Shown here: positions 18,326 through 28,783 of the stretch, piece after piece
How the letters are laid out: each line of letters starts with the position of its first letter
Position numbering within the stretch: the stretch's first letter is position 1
Assembly: GCA_035637595.1 (NCBI GenBank)
Contig: DASPWW010000110.1
Coordinates: 1-54,925, forward strand
Reading direction: 5' to 3'
From: DASPWW01 sp035637595
GTDB taxonomy: Bacteria > Actinomycetota > Thermoleophilia > Solirubrobacterales > 70-9
Length of the DNA: 54,925 nucleotides
Notes under the pieces: generated by a model
What the model saw: only the letters and a program-made list of their open reading frames with translations
What the model was told of the DNA's origin: nothing
Databases searched by the model: none
Position numbers and translations under genes: made by a program

Positions 18326-19149
18326 AGCCGCTCGCGCGCGCGGGCGAACGCGTCCGCGAACTCGCGCTGGCGACGGTTGTCGCTGATCCGGGCAAACAGC
18401 TTCGGGGCGGCGTGGTAGAGAAGCGCGAGCGGGCGCAGGATCCGCCCCCCGACGATGATTTCGGCACGGTCCTCTCGAATCGCGCGGACGACGGCGGCCC
18501 CGACGTCCTCTGGCGGCACCGGCTTGAACATCGGCGGGGGGTCGGGGACCTGGTCCTCGAGCCGCCCGTACATGCCCACCCGGCTGACGAAGATCGGGCA
18601 GATCGCCGAGAAGCCGATCGGGGAGCCGCGGTGCTCGGCGCGCAGGGAGTGCGTAAAGCCCACGACGGCGTGCTTGGTCGCGGCGTAGGAGGCGAGCTGG
18701 GGAGACGCCAGCTTGCCGGCGGCCGACGCGACGTTGACGACGTGTCCGCGACGGCGCTCGAACATTCCCGGCAGCGCCTCGCGGGTCAGCAGCATGACCG
18801 CGAGCAGGTTGACGTCGACGATCCGCTCGAGCTCGTCGACGGAGTTGTCGAGGAAAGGGCCGCCGAACTCGAGCCCCGCGTTGTTGACCAGCACATCGAT
18901 CGGTCCGAGCGCCGCCTCGGCGCGGCCGATCAGTGCCTCGGCCTCGGGCCGATCGGCGAGGTCGGCCGTCTCCGCCTCGACCCGAACGCCGCGGGCGCGC
19001 AGCTCCTCGACGAGGTCGTCGAGCGGAGCGCCCGGGATGTCGGAGAGCACGAGATTTACACCCTCGGCGGCGAGCGCCCGAGCGATGTAGTGGCCAAGCC
19101 CACCGGCCGCACCGGTGACGAGCGCGTTCATGCCGCGCAGCGGCTCCAT
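18322..19149 (-). CDS. Short-chain dehydrogenase/reductase
   Basis: 275 residues from ATG 19149. The Rossmann nucleotide-binding motif TGAAGGLGHYIA (about 9-20), the NNAG motif and the catalytic Ser plus YAATK (Tyr-x-x-x-Lys) are all present, so it is a classical NAD(P)-dependent SDR. The C-terminal part has extra helices with a PPPMFKPVPPEDVG stretch typical of lipid or ketone-reducing actinobacterial SDRs. The substrate cannot be told. It lies on the same strand as gyrA but is separated from it by 329 bases and a strong hairpin, so it probably has its own promoter. Confidence 0.85.
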   Translation of the reverse strand: MEPLRGMNALVTGAAGGLGHYIARALAAEGVNLVLSDIPGAPLDDLVEELRARGVRVEAETADLADRPEAEALIGRAEAALGPIDVLVNNAGLEFGGPFLDNSVDELERIVDVNLLAVMLLTREALPGMFERRRGHVVNVASAAGKLASPQLASYAATKHAVVGFTHSLRAEHRGSPIGFSAICPIFVSRVGMYGRLEDQVPDPPPMFKPVPPEDVGAAVVRAIREDRAEIIVGGRILRPLALLYHAAPKLFARISDNRRQREFADAFARARERL

Positions 19150-19188
19150 GCGGCGGAAGCTTATTGCCCGGTCGGCGCCCACCAAACC

Positions 19189-19216
19189 GAAGGGCCCGCC
19201 ACGTGGCGGGCCCTTC
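19189..19216 (-). terminator. Perfect 12-bp stem hairpin downstream of gyrA
   Basis: GAAGGGCCCGCC, loop ACGT and GGCGGGCCCTTC form a perfect 28-base palindrome. On the minus strand it is followed by a modest T-containing stretch (GGTTTGG). It most likely terminates gyrBA transcription before the SDR gene; a long U tract is absent, as is common in high-GC genomes. Confidence 0.6.
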
Positions 19217-19373
19217 CGAGGTGCGATTCGAAACGAGGCGACGATTGTGCGGCCAGGTGGGACAAATCCGGCCTCGGCCTCCTCGCCGGTGCCCGGGTTG
19301 GATTCCGCCGGGCGGCTCGCACGGTGCTCACCCGCGACGGCGGTCGCCCGCCGCCCGAGCGCAAGCGGCCTAC
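19217..19373. other. Non-coding part of the gyrA-SDR gap
   Basis: I see no convincing gene here. It separates the small ORF after gyrA from the hairpin and may hold the SDR promoter, but no clear -10/-35 pair stands out. Confidence 0.4.
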
Positions 19374-19418
19374 CTAGCGGCCCTGCACCTCCAGCGTCCC
19401 AAAGAACATGTCACTCAA
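19374..19418 (-). CDS. Candidate 14-residue small peptide after gyrA
   Basis: TTG 19418 would open MSDMFFGTLEVQGR. Nine bases upstream lies AGGAGGT inside AAAGGAGGTGGTCC, which is almost fully complementary to the 3' end of 16S rRNA. Such extended Shine-Dalgarno sequences are rare by chance. A second short frame begins at a GTG 5 bases later (MTCSLGRWRCRAAR). The peptide could be a translated leader or a small protein. It is unproven and matches nothing I recognise. Confidence 0.35.
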   Translation of the reverse strand: MSDMFFGTLEVQGR

Positions 19419-19427
19419 CTTCGGACC

Positions 19428-19434
19428 ACCTCCT
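19428..19434 (-). promoter_or_regulatory. Extended Shine-Dalgarno sequence
   Basis: AGGAGGT within a longer near-match to the reverse complement of the 16S rRNA tail (AAAGGAGGTGGTCC). It sits 45 bases after the gyrA stop and 9 bases before a TTG. Confidence 0.5.
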
Positions 19435-19478
19435 TTCTCTGGTGATCCGATTCAAGCAGACGCGGAGGCGCGACGGAC

Positions 19479-22400
19479 TCAGCGCTTGCGCTTCGGCTTC
19501 GGTGAGCGCCTGGCCGGCTGCTGCCTGGCGACGGAGTCCTTTGCCGCTCCGTCGCCCTTGCCGTCGCCCGACTGGGCGGCGGGATCGCCGGGCGAGGCAT
19601 CCGGGGCGGCGCCGTCGCCGGCGACCTCCTCGGCGACCTCGGCGCTCGACTCGACGACCAGCGCGACCGCGCTGACGCGATCGTCGTCCTTGATGTTCAT
19701 CACGCGCACGCCCTGGGTGGCGCGGCCCATCTGCGAGATCCCACCGGCATTCGTGCGCTGGACCATCCCGTTCTGGGAGATGAACAGCAGGTCCTGGTGC
19801 TCGCGCACGGTCAGAGCCCCGGCGAGCCCCCCCTTCTTTGAGGTCAGCTTGATGGTGAGCACGCCCTTCGTCCCGCGGCCCTTGGCCGGGTACTCGGAGA
19901 CCGCGGTGCGCTTGCCGTAGCCGTTCTCGGTGACGACGAACATCTCGGCCTCGTCGCGCGCGATGTCCATCGCCAGCACGCGATTCGCCTCGCGCCCGAT
20001 CTTGCCCGACACGTTCATGCCCTTGACGCCCGAGGTGTCGCGCCCCATCGGTCGCACCTTCTTCTCGGAGAAACGCGCCGCGTGACCCGACTTCGAGATC
20101 AGCAGCAGATCCTCGTCGCCGGTCGTCAGCCGCACCTGGACGAGCTCGTCGCCCTCGCGGATCTTGATCGCGATGATCCCGTCGGCGCGGATCGGCGTGT
20201 TGTAGGCCTTGAACTCGGTCTTCTTGACCAGCCCCTTGGCGGTCGCGAAGACGAGGTACTTGCCCTCGCTGAAGTCGCGCGTCGGCTTCACCGCCATTAC
20301 CCGCTCGCCCTCGCGCAGCGGCAGCACGTTGACCAGGGCCTGGCCCTTCGCGGTGCGAGCGCCCTCGGGAAGCTCGTAGACCTTGAGCCGGTAGACCTTG
20401 CCCTTGTTGGTGAAGAACAGCAGGTAGTCGTGCGTCGAGCAGATGTGCAGGTGCTCGATGTAGTCGCCCTCCTTGAGGTTCATCCCCATCACGCCGATGC
20501 CACCGCGGCGCTGCTGGCGGTAAGTCGCGAGCGGCAGTCGCTTGGCGTACCCGGAGGCCGTGATCGAGATCACCATCTGCTGGTCGGCGATCACGTCCTC
20601 GATGTCGAGGTCGCCCTCTGCGTGGGTGATCTCCGTGCGGCGCTCGTCGCCGTAGCGCTGGACGAGCTGGTCTAGCTCGTCGACGATCAAGCCGTCGATC
20701 CGGGCCTCGTCGCCGAGGATCGCGCGCAGCTCCTTGATCTGCTCGACCAGCTCGGCATGCTCGGTTCTGACCTTGTCGGATTCCAGCGCGGTGAGCCGCT
20801 GGAGGCGCATGTCGAGGATCGCCTGTGCCTGCTCCTCGGAGAGCTCGAACTTCGCCGTCAGCCCGGCGCGAGCCGCATCGGGGTCGTCGGAGCCGCGAAT
20901 CAGCGCGATCACCTCATCGAGGTTGTCGAGCGCGATCAGCAGGCCCTCGAGGATGTGAGCGCGGGCCTCGGCGCGGCGCAGCTCGAACTGGGTGCGGCGG
21001 GTGACGACCTCGCGCTGGTGGCTGACGTAGTGGTGGATCAGCTCCTTGAGGCTCAGCGTCCGCGGCACGCCGTCGACCAGCGCGACCACGTTCACGCCGA
21101 AGCTGGTCTGCATCTGGGTGTGCTTGTAGAGCTGGTTGAGCACCACGGGCGGCGGATCGCCGCCGCGCTTCAGCTCGATGACGAGCCGCATCCCCGAGCG
21201 GTCCGTTTCGTCGCGCAGATCAGAGATCCCGGTGATCTTCTTCTCGCGCACGAGGTCGGCGATCTTCGTGATCAGGCCCCCGTCGCCGCCCTTCTTGACC
21301 ATGAACGGGAGCTCGGAGACGATGATCGCGTCCTTGCCGCCGCGCAGCGGCTCGACGTGCGCCTTGGCGCGCAGCTTGACCGAGCCGCGGCCGCTCGCGT
21401 ACGCGTCGCGGATCCCGGCCGAGCCCATGATCGTCCCGCCGCCCGGGAAGTCGGGGCCCTTGACGTGCTCCATCAGCCCCGCGAGGTCGATCTCGGGGTT
21501 GTCGATGTAGGCGCGCACGGCGCCGATCACCTCGCGCAGGTTGTGGGGCGGGATGTTTGTGGCCATCCCGACCGCGATCCCGGCCGAGCCGTTGACGAGC
21601 AGGTTCGGGAAGCGGGCCGGGAGGATCAGGGGCTCGCGCTGGCTCTCGTCGTAGTTGGGGCCGAACTCGACCGTGTCGGCCTCGATGTCGCGCAGCAGCT
21701 CCTGCGCGAGGCGGGCAAGGCGGGCCTCGGTGTTGTGGCTGACGAAGCCGTTCGTGAGGAAGGAGTGGTCCTCGCTATCCACGCGCAGGGAATAGACGGG
21801 CTGAACCCCTGCATCGGTGACGGACTCGACCTCGGCATAGAGGTAATCGCCGGTCACCAGCGGCGCCACGACCTTGCGGACCTCCTCGGAGGTAATGCGC
21901 TCGAGAATCGCCGCGCCTCCGGTCTCCCAGCGCTCGACCCGATCAACGTTGTGGCGCCTCAGCCAGTCGCTGTCGGTCCAGCGCGACGCGTTCTCGGAGC
22001 GGATGTAGTCGGCGACGAAGGGAACGTAGTCGTGGCTCAGCGCCCTGCTCGCGCGCGGGATCGTCTTGAGATCGCGCTCGAGCTTGGCCTGCTTCGCGCC
22101 GAGGAAACCGACGTTGGCGCTGAACAGCCGCGCGTCGCGCCGGTTGGTGATCACGAGTTTGAGCTCGCCCTTCTCGTAGCGGCAGATTCGGGAAGCGACG
22201 CCCAACTCCAGCAGCAGCGTCTGCACATCCCGCGCAAGCTGCTCGCTGTAGGTCGAGTACGAGATCTGGATCGAGCTTCGCGGCAACAGCGAGGACGAGC
22301 CGTCGCCGGTAAAAAGCGAACGCAAAAAAGCGCGCTTGAGGCCGCCACTGCCCTGCCAAACGATCTCGGGAACTGATTTCGCATGGCTGGTCGCGGCCAC

Positions 22401-23366
22401 GCCGCTGAGCGGACTAACCAAAACACGCCCGAGCCGCCGAACATCGAGTGCCCAGAGCGTCTTGCCAGAGCGCATCGTCTGGGCATAGACACAGCGAGAG
22501 CCGCCGACGACCGCGTCATAGGCGCCGATCACAGCGTCGAAGTACGCCTTATCGGTATTGGCGAAACCAGCGCGCGTGTCGTTTACCCAGCCTTCGGAGA
22601 CGAAGCCTCCGAGCAGGGTGCCTAGCTCCTCTTCAGCAATTGCGGCGTGTCTTGGTGCGGCTCTTGGGGTCCGCGAGATCACCACCCGATCGCCCGGCTC
22701 CAGCTCCTCGAGCAGCTTCCAGAGTAAGAGCGGCACGCCGGCCGCCTCGACGATGCAGAGGACGGGGTGGTTGTGGGTGCCGGTGACCTCGTGTCCGGCC
22801 GTCGTGCGGAGCCGAAGCGTCGGGTGCTCGCCGGAGTGGAACAGCCTCGAGGCACGAACTGGGCGCCCAAGTCGGTCAAGCACCTCGAGGTCGATTTCGT
22901 TGTCGGACTCGGGCTTCGCGTCCGGAACGATCGAGTCGATACTGACCGTACCGGACGTCGTCGCGACACGGGTCTCCCCGGCGAGACAGTAGCGCATCGC
23001 CGCAGCCGGGTCGTCGTCGATCGAGCCGAAGTTGCCCTGGCCGTCGATCAGCGGATAGCGCAGCGAGAAGTCCTGCGCCATTCGCACCAGCGTGTCGTAG
23101 ATCGCAGTGTCGCCGTGCGGGTGGTACTTGCCCATCACCTCGCCGACGATGAAGGCCGACTTGCGGTACGGGCGGGTTGGCTGCAGCCCGAGGTCGTGCA
23201 TCGCGTAGAGCACGCGGCGGTGCACCGGCTTGAGCCCGTCGCGGGCGTCGGGCAGCGCGCGGCCGACGATCACGCTCATCGCGTAATCGAGGTAGGAGGA
23301 GCGCATCTCGGTCGAGAGCTCGCGCTCCTCGATGCGGCCGGTCAGTGCCTCGAGTCCGGCTTCCAT
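19479..23366 (-). CDS. gyrA: DNA gyrase subunit A precursor with intein
   Basis: GyrA is the DNA-cleaving subunit of gyrase, which introduces negative supercoils. The 1295-residue precursor contains a 419-residue intein after Tyr126; removal leaves an 876-residue GyrA. The host protein has the quinolone-region segment GKYHPHGDTAIYDT, the catalytic tyrosine in MRY (spliced to TEARL), and six GyrA-box-type blades in the C-terminal domain including RRGGIGVMG (the QRRGGxG box). A Lys/Arg-rich tail (RRSPKPKRKR) closes it. Splicing is needed for activity because the intein separates the active-site Tyr from the following Thr. It lies 22 bases downstream of gyrB in the same operon. Confidence 0.95.
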   Translation of the reverse strand: MEAGLEALTGRIEERELSTEMRSSYLDYAMSVIVGRALPDARDGLKPVHRRVLYAMHDLGLQPTRPYRKSAFIVGEVMGKYHPHGDTAIYDTLVRMAQDFSLRYPLIDGQGNFGSIDDDPAAAMRYCLAGETRVATTSGTVSIDSIVPDAKPESDNEIDLEVLDRLGRPVRASRLFHSGEHPTLRLRTTAGHEVTGTHNHPVLCIVEAAGVPLLLWKLLEELEPGDRVVISRTPRAAPRHAAIAEEELGTLLGGFVSEGWVNDTRAGFANTDKAYFDAVIGAYDAVVGGSRCVYAQTMRSGKTLWALDVRRLGRVLVSPLSGVAATSHAKSVPEIVWQGSGGLKRAFLRSLFTGDGSSSLLPRSSIQISYSTYSEQLARDVQTLLLELGVASRICRYEKGELKLVITNRRDARLFSANVGFLGAKQAKLERDLKTIPRASRALSHDYVPFVADYIRSENASRWTDSDWLRRHNVDRVERWETGGAAILERITSEEVRKVVAPLVTGDYLYAEVESVTDAGVQPVYSLRVDSEDHSFLTNGFVSHNTEARLARLAQELLRDIEADTVEFGPNYDESQREPLILPARFPNLLVNGSAGIAVGMATNIPPHNLREVIGAVRAYIDNPEIDLAGLMEHVKGPDFPGGGTIMGSAGIRDAYASGRGSVKLRAKAHVEPLRGGKDAIIVSELPFMVKKGGDGGLITKIADLVREKKITGISDLRDETDRSGMRLVIELKRGGDPPPVVLNQLYKHTQMQTSFGVNVVALVDGVPRTLSLKELIHHYVSHQREVVTRRTQFELRRAEARAHILEGLLIALDNLDEVIALIRGSDDPDAARAGLTAKFELSEEQAQAILDMRLQRLTALESDKVRTEHAELVEQIKELRAILGDEARIDGLIVDELDQLVQRYGDERRTEITHAEGDLDIEDVIADQQMVISITASGYAKRLPLATYRQQRRGGIGVMGMNLKEGDYIEHLHICSTHDYLLFFTNKGKVYRLKVYELPEGARTAKGQALVNVLPLREGERVMAVKPTRDFSEGKYLVFATAKGLVKKTEFKAYNTPIRADGIIAIKIREGDELVQVRLTTGDEDLLLISKSGHAARFSEKKVRPMGRDTSGVKGMNVSGKIGREANRVLAMDIARDEAEMFVVTENGYGKRTAVSEYPAKGRGTKGVLTIKLTSKKGGLAGALTVREHQDLLFISQNGMVQRTNAGGISQMGRATQGVRVMNIKDDDRVSAVALVVESSAEVAEEVAGDGAAPDASPGDPAAQSGDGKGDGAAKDSVARQQPARRSPKPKRKR
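21732..22988 (-). other. GyrA intein with LAGLIDADG homing endonuclease domain
   Basis: This is an in-frame 419-residue insertion between GyrA Tyr126 and the next Thr. Splicing residues are all present: Cys1 (CLAGETRVA), block B TxxH at 71-74, and the C-terminal block ending FVSHN with His418 and Asn419, followed by Thr+1. A homing endonuclease domain is indicated by two LAGLIDADG-like motifs: LGTLLGGFVSEGW (about 122-134, acidic Glu132) and FLRSLFTGDGS (about 221-231, Asp229). Both keep their acidic residue, so the endonuclease may be active. The insertion site equals that of the mycobacterial GyrA inteins. Stretches near 22300 are visibly less GC-rich than the host gene. Confidence 0.93.
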
Positions 23367-23388
23367 GGCTCAGTCCCGCGTTGGCCCG

Positions 23389-25842
<2,454 letters not shown>

Positions 25843-25880
25843 TCAGTTCCTTTCGGTCGCTGGTCGCCTGGACAGGGAAA

Positions 25881-25940
25881 GCCCCGACCCGGAGCACTGG
25901 GAAACGGCCTTCAACGAAGCCCATCCCGGGAGGTCGGGGC
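25881..25940 (-). promoter_or_regulatory. Structured leader of gyrB mRNA (candidate regulatory stem-loop)
   Basis: A 9-bp perfect stem (GCCCCGACC with GGTCGGGGC) encloses 42 bases. Inside them GGGA pairs with TCCC, and a bulged hairpin GGCTTC / GAAGGCC closes a GTT loop. The element lies 40-100 bases upstream of gyrB on its strand. A -10-like TATCCT lies at 25961-25966 just before it. It is a candidate attenuator or RNA control element for gyrBA, not a family I recognise. Confidence 0.45.
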
Positions 25941-26085
25941 ACACGTCCAAGTTGACATAAAGGATATCAGGCGGGCCTCTCGGAAAATGCGCACTGCGTG
26001 TAACAAAATACCTGCAAACGACGCACGAAACAGGGCGTTTGGGGAGGGCGCACGGCAGCGGCTCACCGGGGGGGTCGGGCGAGCG
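25941..26085. other. gyrB upstream region
   Basis: No further gene is visible. It contains the possible minus-strand -10 TATCCT (25961-25966) within a locally AT-richer stretch (about 25945-26035), which is the probable gyrB promoter. The rest is featureless. Confidence 0.4.
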
Positions 26086-26160
26086 CTATTTGCGCTTCTT
26101 CTTCTTGACCTTCCAGGCGTCCGGGGCGGACGCGACGCGTTGCTTCCTACTCGACTCCAT
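26086..26160 (-). CDS. Candidate 24-residue Lys-rich small protein
   Basis: ATG 26160 begins inside the last codons of dciA in another frame and runs to a TAG at 26088-26086. The product ends APDAWKVKKKKRK, which closely resembles the WKIKKKHRK tail of the secreted protein at 37791. It may be a small basic peptide or a dciA frame-extended tail lost through a +1 shift. No separate SD is visible, and chance is possible. Confidence 0.3.
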   Translation of the reverse strand: MESSRKQRVASAPDAWKVKKKKRK

Positions 26161-26461
26161 GGCGCGCGCCATCGGCCGTGAACCGCAGGGCCGCAACCCG
26201 CTCGGCGCCCAGCGCCTCGTTGAGGCGCTCGCGCAGGCGCTCCTGCATCAGGTCCAACTCCTCGGCCCAGGTCGCGGAGCGACAGGCCACGGTGATCACG
26301 CCGTCGCGCTCGGCGACGGGCTGCGCCTCGGTGGCGATCGCCGTGCCGCACGCCCGCGACCACTCGGCCTGGACGGCCGCGAGCAACGTCTTCGGCGCGC
26401 GCCGGTCGAGTACGGCGCGCAGGGCTGGTGCTGCGCGCCGTGGGGCCCGGCGCGGGCTCAC
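26147..26461 (-). CDS. dciA: DciA/DUF721 family protein
   Basis: 104 residues of the DUF721 family. DciA loads replicative helicase in bacteria lacking DnaC/DnaI-type loaders, and it typically sits between recF and gyrB as here. Recognisable parts are an N-terminal basic helix, a WSRACGTAIATEAQPVAERDG segment (an AxHxxP-like region), VACRSATWAEELDLM and LRERLNEALG near the C-terminus. The GTG start overlaps the recF stop (GTGA). The length is short but normal for actinobacterial members. Confidence 0.85.
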   Translation of the reverse strand: MSPRRAPRRAAPALRAVLDRRAPKTLLAAVQAEWSRACGTAIATEAQPVAERDGVITVACRSATWAEELDLMQERLRERLNEALGAERVAALRFTADGARHGVE

Positions 26462-27555
26462 GCGGCGAGCGCGAGCGCCGAGACGGCGCCGTCGCGCACC
26501 CTGACCTCGTAGCGGTCGCCCTTCGGGAGCTGACCCGGCTCGGTCGCCGTGATCAGCGCCTGTCCTCCGGCGGCAAGGCGCTCGGTCAGAAGCGAGCGGC
26601 GCTCGGCGTCGAGCTCGCTCATCACGTCGTCGAGCAGCATCAGCGGGGCGGCGCCCGTGACCTCGAGCAGGGCCTCGCGCTCACAGAACAGCAGAGCCAG
26701 CAGCGCGGCCCGCTGCTGTCCCTGCGATCCGTAGCGGCGCAGCGGGCGCTCGCCGAGCGAGATCTGGACCTCGTCGAGATGGGGTCCGTGGGCGGTCCGG
26801 CCCAACTCGACGTCGGAGCTCCGACGCTCGCGCAGCTCCGCCGCGAGCTCCTCGACGCTGTCGGCCTCGCTGCGCGGTGCATAGCGCAGCGCAGCGGCGT
26901 GCTCGAGGCCGAGACCGTCGGCCAGGGCGTCGAACCACTTGGCGAGCTTGGCGACGGCATCGCGGCGCGCCGCGATCAACTCCACTCCCTCTCTCGCCAA
27001 CTCGGCGTCCCAGGCGTCGAGGGCCACCGGCGAGGCGGCACCGGCTCGCACCCGGGCGAGCAGCGCGTTGCGCTGAGCGAGCGCCTGGCCGTAGCGGCGG
27101 CGCGCCTCGGCACGCGCCGGCCACAGCGCCCTGATCAGCTGATCGAGGTGCGCGCGCCGCACCGCCGGCGGCCCCTTGACCAGCTCCAGCCGATCGGGGG
27201 AGAAGACACCGACGGGCGGTCGCGCGGCGCGTTCCTGCGGGCCGGCGGTCACGGGGTTCCCGTCGACGCGGCGTTGCTTTCGATCCGCGCGCTGGGCGAC
27301 GGTGGCGAACTGGTGGCGCTCGGCTCCATCGGTGAGCGCGACCTCCACGCGCGCCAGGTCGGCGCCGAACGCGATCAGCTCGCGCTCGGCGCGCGTCCGC
27401 CACGACGCTCCGGTGAGCCCGAAGTACAGGGCCTCGAGCAGGTTCGTCTTGCCGGCCCCGTTGGCCCCGACCACGAGCGTGATTTGGTCACCGAGGTCGA
27501 GCTCGGCGTTCGCGAGGTTGCGGAAGTTGCGCGCATGAAGGCGCCTAACCACCAT
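26458..27555 (-). CDS. recF: DNA recombination/repair protein RecF
   Basis: RecF is an SMC-like ATPase that helps load RecA at single-strand gaps. The 365-residue protein has the Walker A VVGANGAGKTNLLEAL (about 28-43), FRNLANAELDLGDQ at the N-terminus, an ABC-type signature GSQGQQRAALLALLF near 280, and a Walker B (LMLLDDVMSELD) near the C-terminus. It follows dnaN after 40 bases and overlaps dciA. The gene order dnaA-dnaN-recF-dciA-gyrB-gyrA is the standard replication operon order. Confidence 0.94.
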   Translation of the reverse strand: MVVRRLHARNFRNLANAELDLGDQITLVVGANGAGKTNLLEALYFGLTGASWRTRAERELIAFGADLARVEVALTDGAERHQFATVAQRADRKQRRVDGNPVTAGPQERAARPPVGVFSPDRLELVKGPPAVRRAHLDQLIRALWPARAEARRRYGQALAQRNALLARVRAGAASPVALDAWDAELAREGVELIAARRDAVAKLAKWFDALADGLGLEHAAALRYAPRSEADSVEELAAELRERRSSDVELGRTAHGPHLDEVQISLGERPLRRYGSQGQQRAALLALLFCEREALLEVTGAAPLMLLDDVMSELDAERRSLLTERLAAGGQALITATEPGQLPKGDRYEVRVRDGAVSALALAA

Positions 27556-27595
27556 CGCGGCTCACCGCCGGCTCAGCCCCGACGCCGGGCCGCCA

Positions 27596-28705
27596 TCAGG
27601 CGTTGAGCCTGATCGGCATCACGAGGTAGCGGAAGTCGTCGCGGCCCAGCGGCTCGAGCAGGCCGGGACGCAGCGGGGAGGTCAGCCGCAGCACCACCTC
27701 GTCGGAGTCGACGCTCTCGATTCCGGCGACGAGAAACTCCGGGTTGAACGCTATCTCCAGCGCATCGCCCGAGAACGGGGCCGGCATCGCCTCCCGCGCA
27801 TCCCCAACCTCGGGCGTCTCCGCCGAGATCGCCAGCTCTCCCTCCGAGAAGGCAAGGCGCAGCGGTGCGTTGCGCTGCGCGAGCTGGCTGACGCGCCGCG
27901 CCGCGTCGAGGAACTCGGCACGGGGCAGCCTCACCTCGTGGTCGAACGACTCCGGGATCAGCTGCCGGTAGCTCGGGAACTGGCCCTCGATGAGACGCGA
28001 CGACAGCACCACGCCGCCGGCCCGGAACAGGACCTGGTTGCCGGGCAGCGCGATCTCAACCTCCTCGGCGTCTTCCGAGGCGACGATCCTGCTCAGCTCG
28101 CGAAGCGCTCGCGCGGGGACGTTCGCCTCCAGCGCCTGCGGGACCGGCTGCTCGAGCTCGGTGTGCTTGACCGAGAGGCGGTAGGAGTCGGTCGCGACCA
28201 TCGTTAACGTCCGCTCGTCGGCCGATACGAGGATCCCGGTGAGGATCGGCCGGACCTCGTCACGTGACGCCGCGCGCGCGACTCGCTCAATCGTGTCGGC
28301 AAACGCCACCGCGGGCATCGTCATCGTCTCGCCATCGAACTCGGGGATGCGGGGAAAGTCCTCGGGCGGAAGCGTGCGGAGGTGAAAGCGCGACGAGCCC
28401 GCGGTGATCTCGACGTCCCGCTGCTCAGGGCGCAGCTCGAGGCGGATCTCTTCGCCGACCGGCAGCGAACGCACGACGTCGACGAGCAGACGACCGGGCA
28501 GCAACGCGGAGCCCTCCGCGTCGACGGCAGCGTCAACCGACAGGTTGAGCCCGACCTCCATGTCAGTGGCTCGTAGTCGGACTGCGTTCTTGCCGGCCGT
28601 CACGAGGATGCCACCCAGGGACGGCATCGCGCTGCGCGTCGATACCGCGCGACCGGCGAGCAGGAGTCGCGGCAGGAAGAGCTCGTGCGAGACCGAGAAG
28701 TTCAT
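27596..28705 (-). CDS. dnaN: DNA polymerase III beta clamp
   Basis: DnaN forms the sliding clamp for the replicase. The 369-residue product has the three-domain beta-clamp pattern: an SVSHELFLPRLLLAGRAV start, LPGRLLVDVVRSLP in domain 1, ILTGILVSADERTLTMVATDSYRLSVK in domain 2 and the C-terminal YLVMPIRLNA, where the MPIRL end is the family hallmark. ATG 28705 is chosen over an upstream start at 28783. The extra N-terminus (28706-28783) reads as low-complexity and would cover a perfect DnaA box, and a GAGAGAAG SD-like sequence precedes 28705. Confidence 0.94.
   Translation of the reverse strand: MNFSVSHELFLPRLLLAGRAVSTRSAMPSLGGILVTAGKNAVRLRATDMEVGLNLSVDAAVDAEGSALLPGRLLVDVVRSLPVGEEIRLELRPEQRDVEITAGSSRFHLRTLPPEDFPRIPEFDGETMTMPAVAFADTIERVARAASRDEVRPILTGILVSADERTLTMVATDSYRLSVKHTELEQPVPQALEANVPARALRELSRIVASEDAEEVEIALPGNQVLFRAGGVVLSSRLIEGQFPSYRQLIPESFDHEVRLPRAEFLDAARRVSQLAQRNAPLRLAFSEGELAISAETPEVGDAREAMPAPFSGDALEIAFNPEFLVAGIESVDSDEVVLRLTSPLRPGLLEPLGRDDFRYLVMPIRLNA
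28259..28268. promoter_or_regulatory. parS-core-like palindrome in dnaN
   Basis: GTCACGTGAC contains the inner 8 bases (TCACGTGA) of the ParB site consensus TGTTTCACGTGAAACA. The outer bases do not match. It is one of three such octamers within 5.2 kb around dnaA/parAB. Confidence 0.3.
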
Positions 28706-28774
28706 CGCAAGGCCATCTTCTCTCACCTGTTGATTTTCGGTGTCTTGAGTGGAGTTATTGATCGTGTTCACGGT

Positions 28775-28783
28775 TGTGGACAA
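28775..28783 (-). promoter_or_regulatory. Perfect DnaA box between dnaA and dnaN
   Basis: TTGTCCACA on the minus strand is the consensus DnaA box of high-GC actinobacteria. It lies in the 96-base dnaA-dnaN gap, beside a relatively AT-rich stretch (28706-28774). One box is too few for a classic actinobacterial oriC cluster. It may regulate dnaN or be part of a reduced origin. Confidence 0.65.

Noticed and set aside
19421..19440. Fragment of 16S rRNA 3' end on the plus strand (ACCACCTCCTTTCT)
   Set aside because: Only the anti-SD-like bases match and no other rRNA sequence follows. It is better explained as a minus-strand extended SD.
28706..28783. Longer dnaN with start at 28783
   Set aside because: The extra N-terminus is low-complexity, unlike DnaN starts, and would include the DnaA box. 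ATG 28705 with a GAGAGAAG upstream fits the family.
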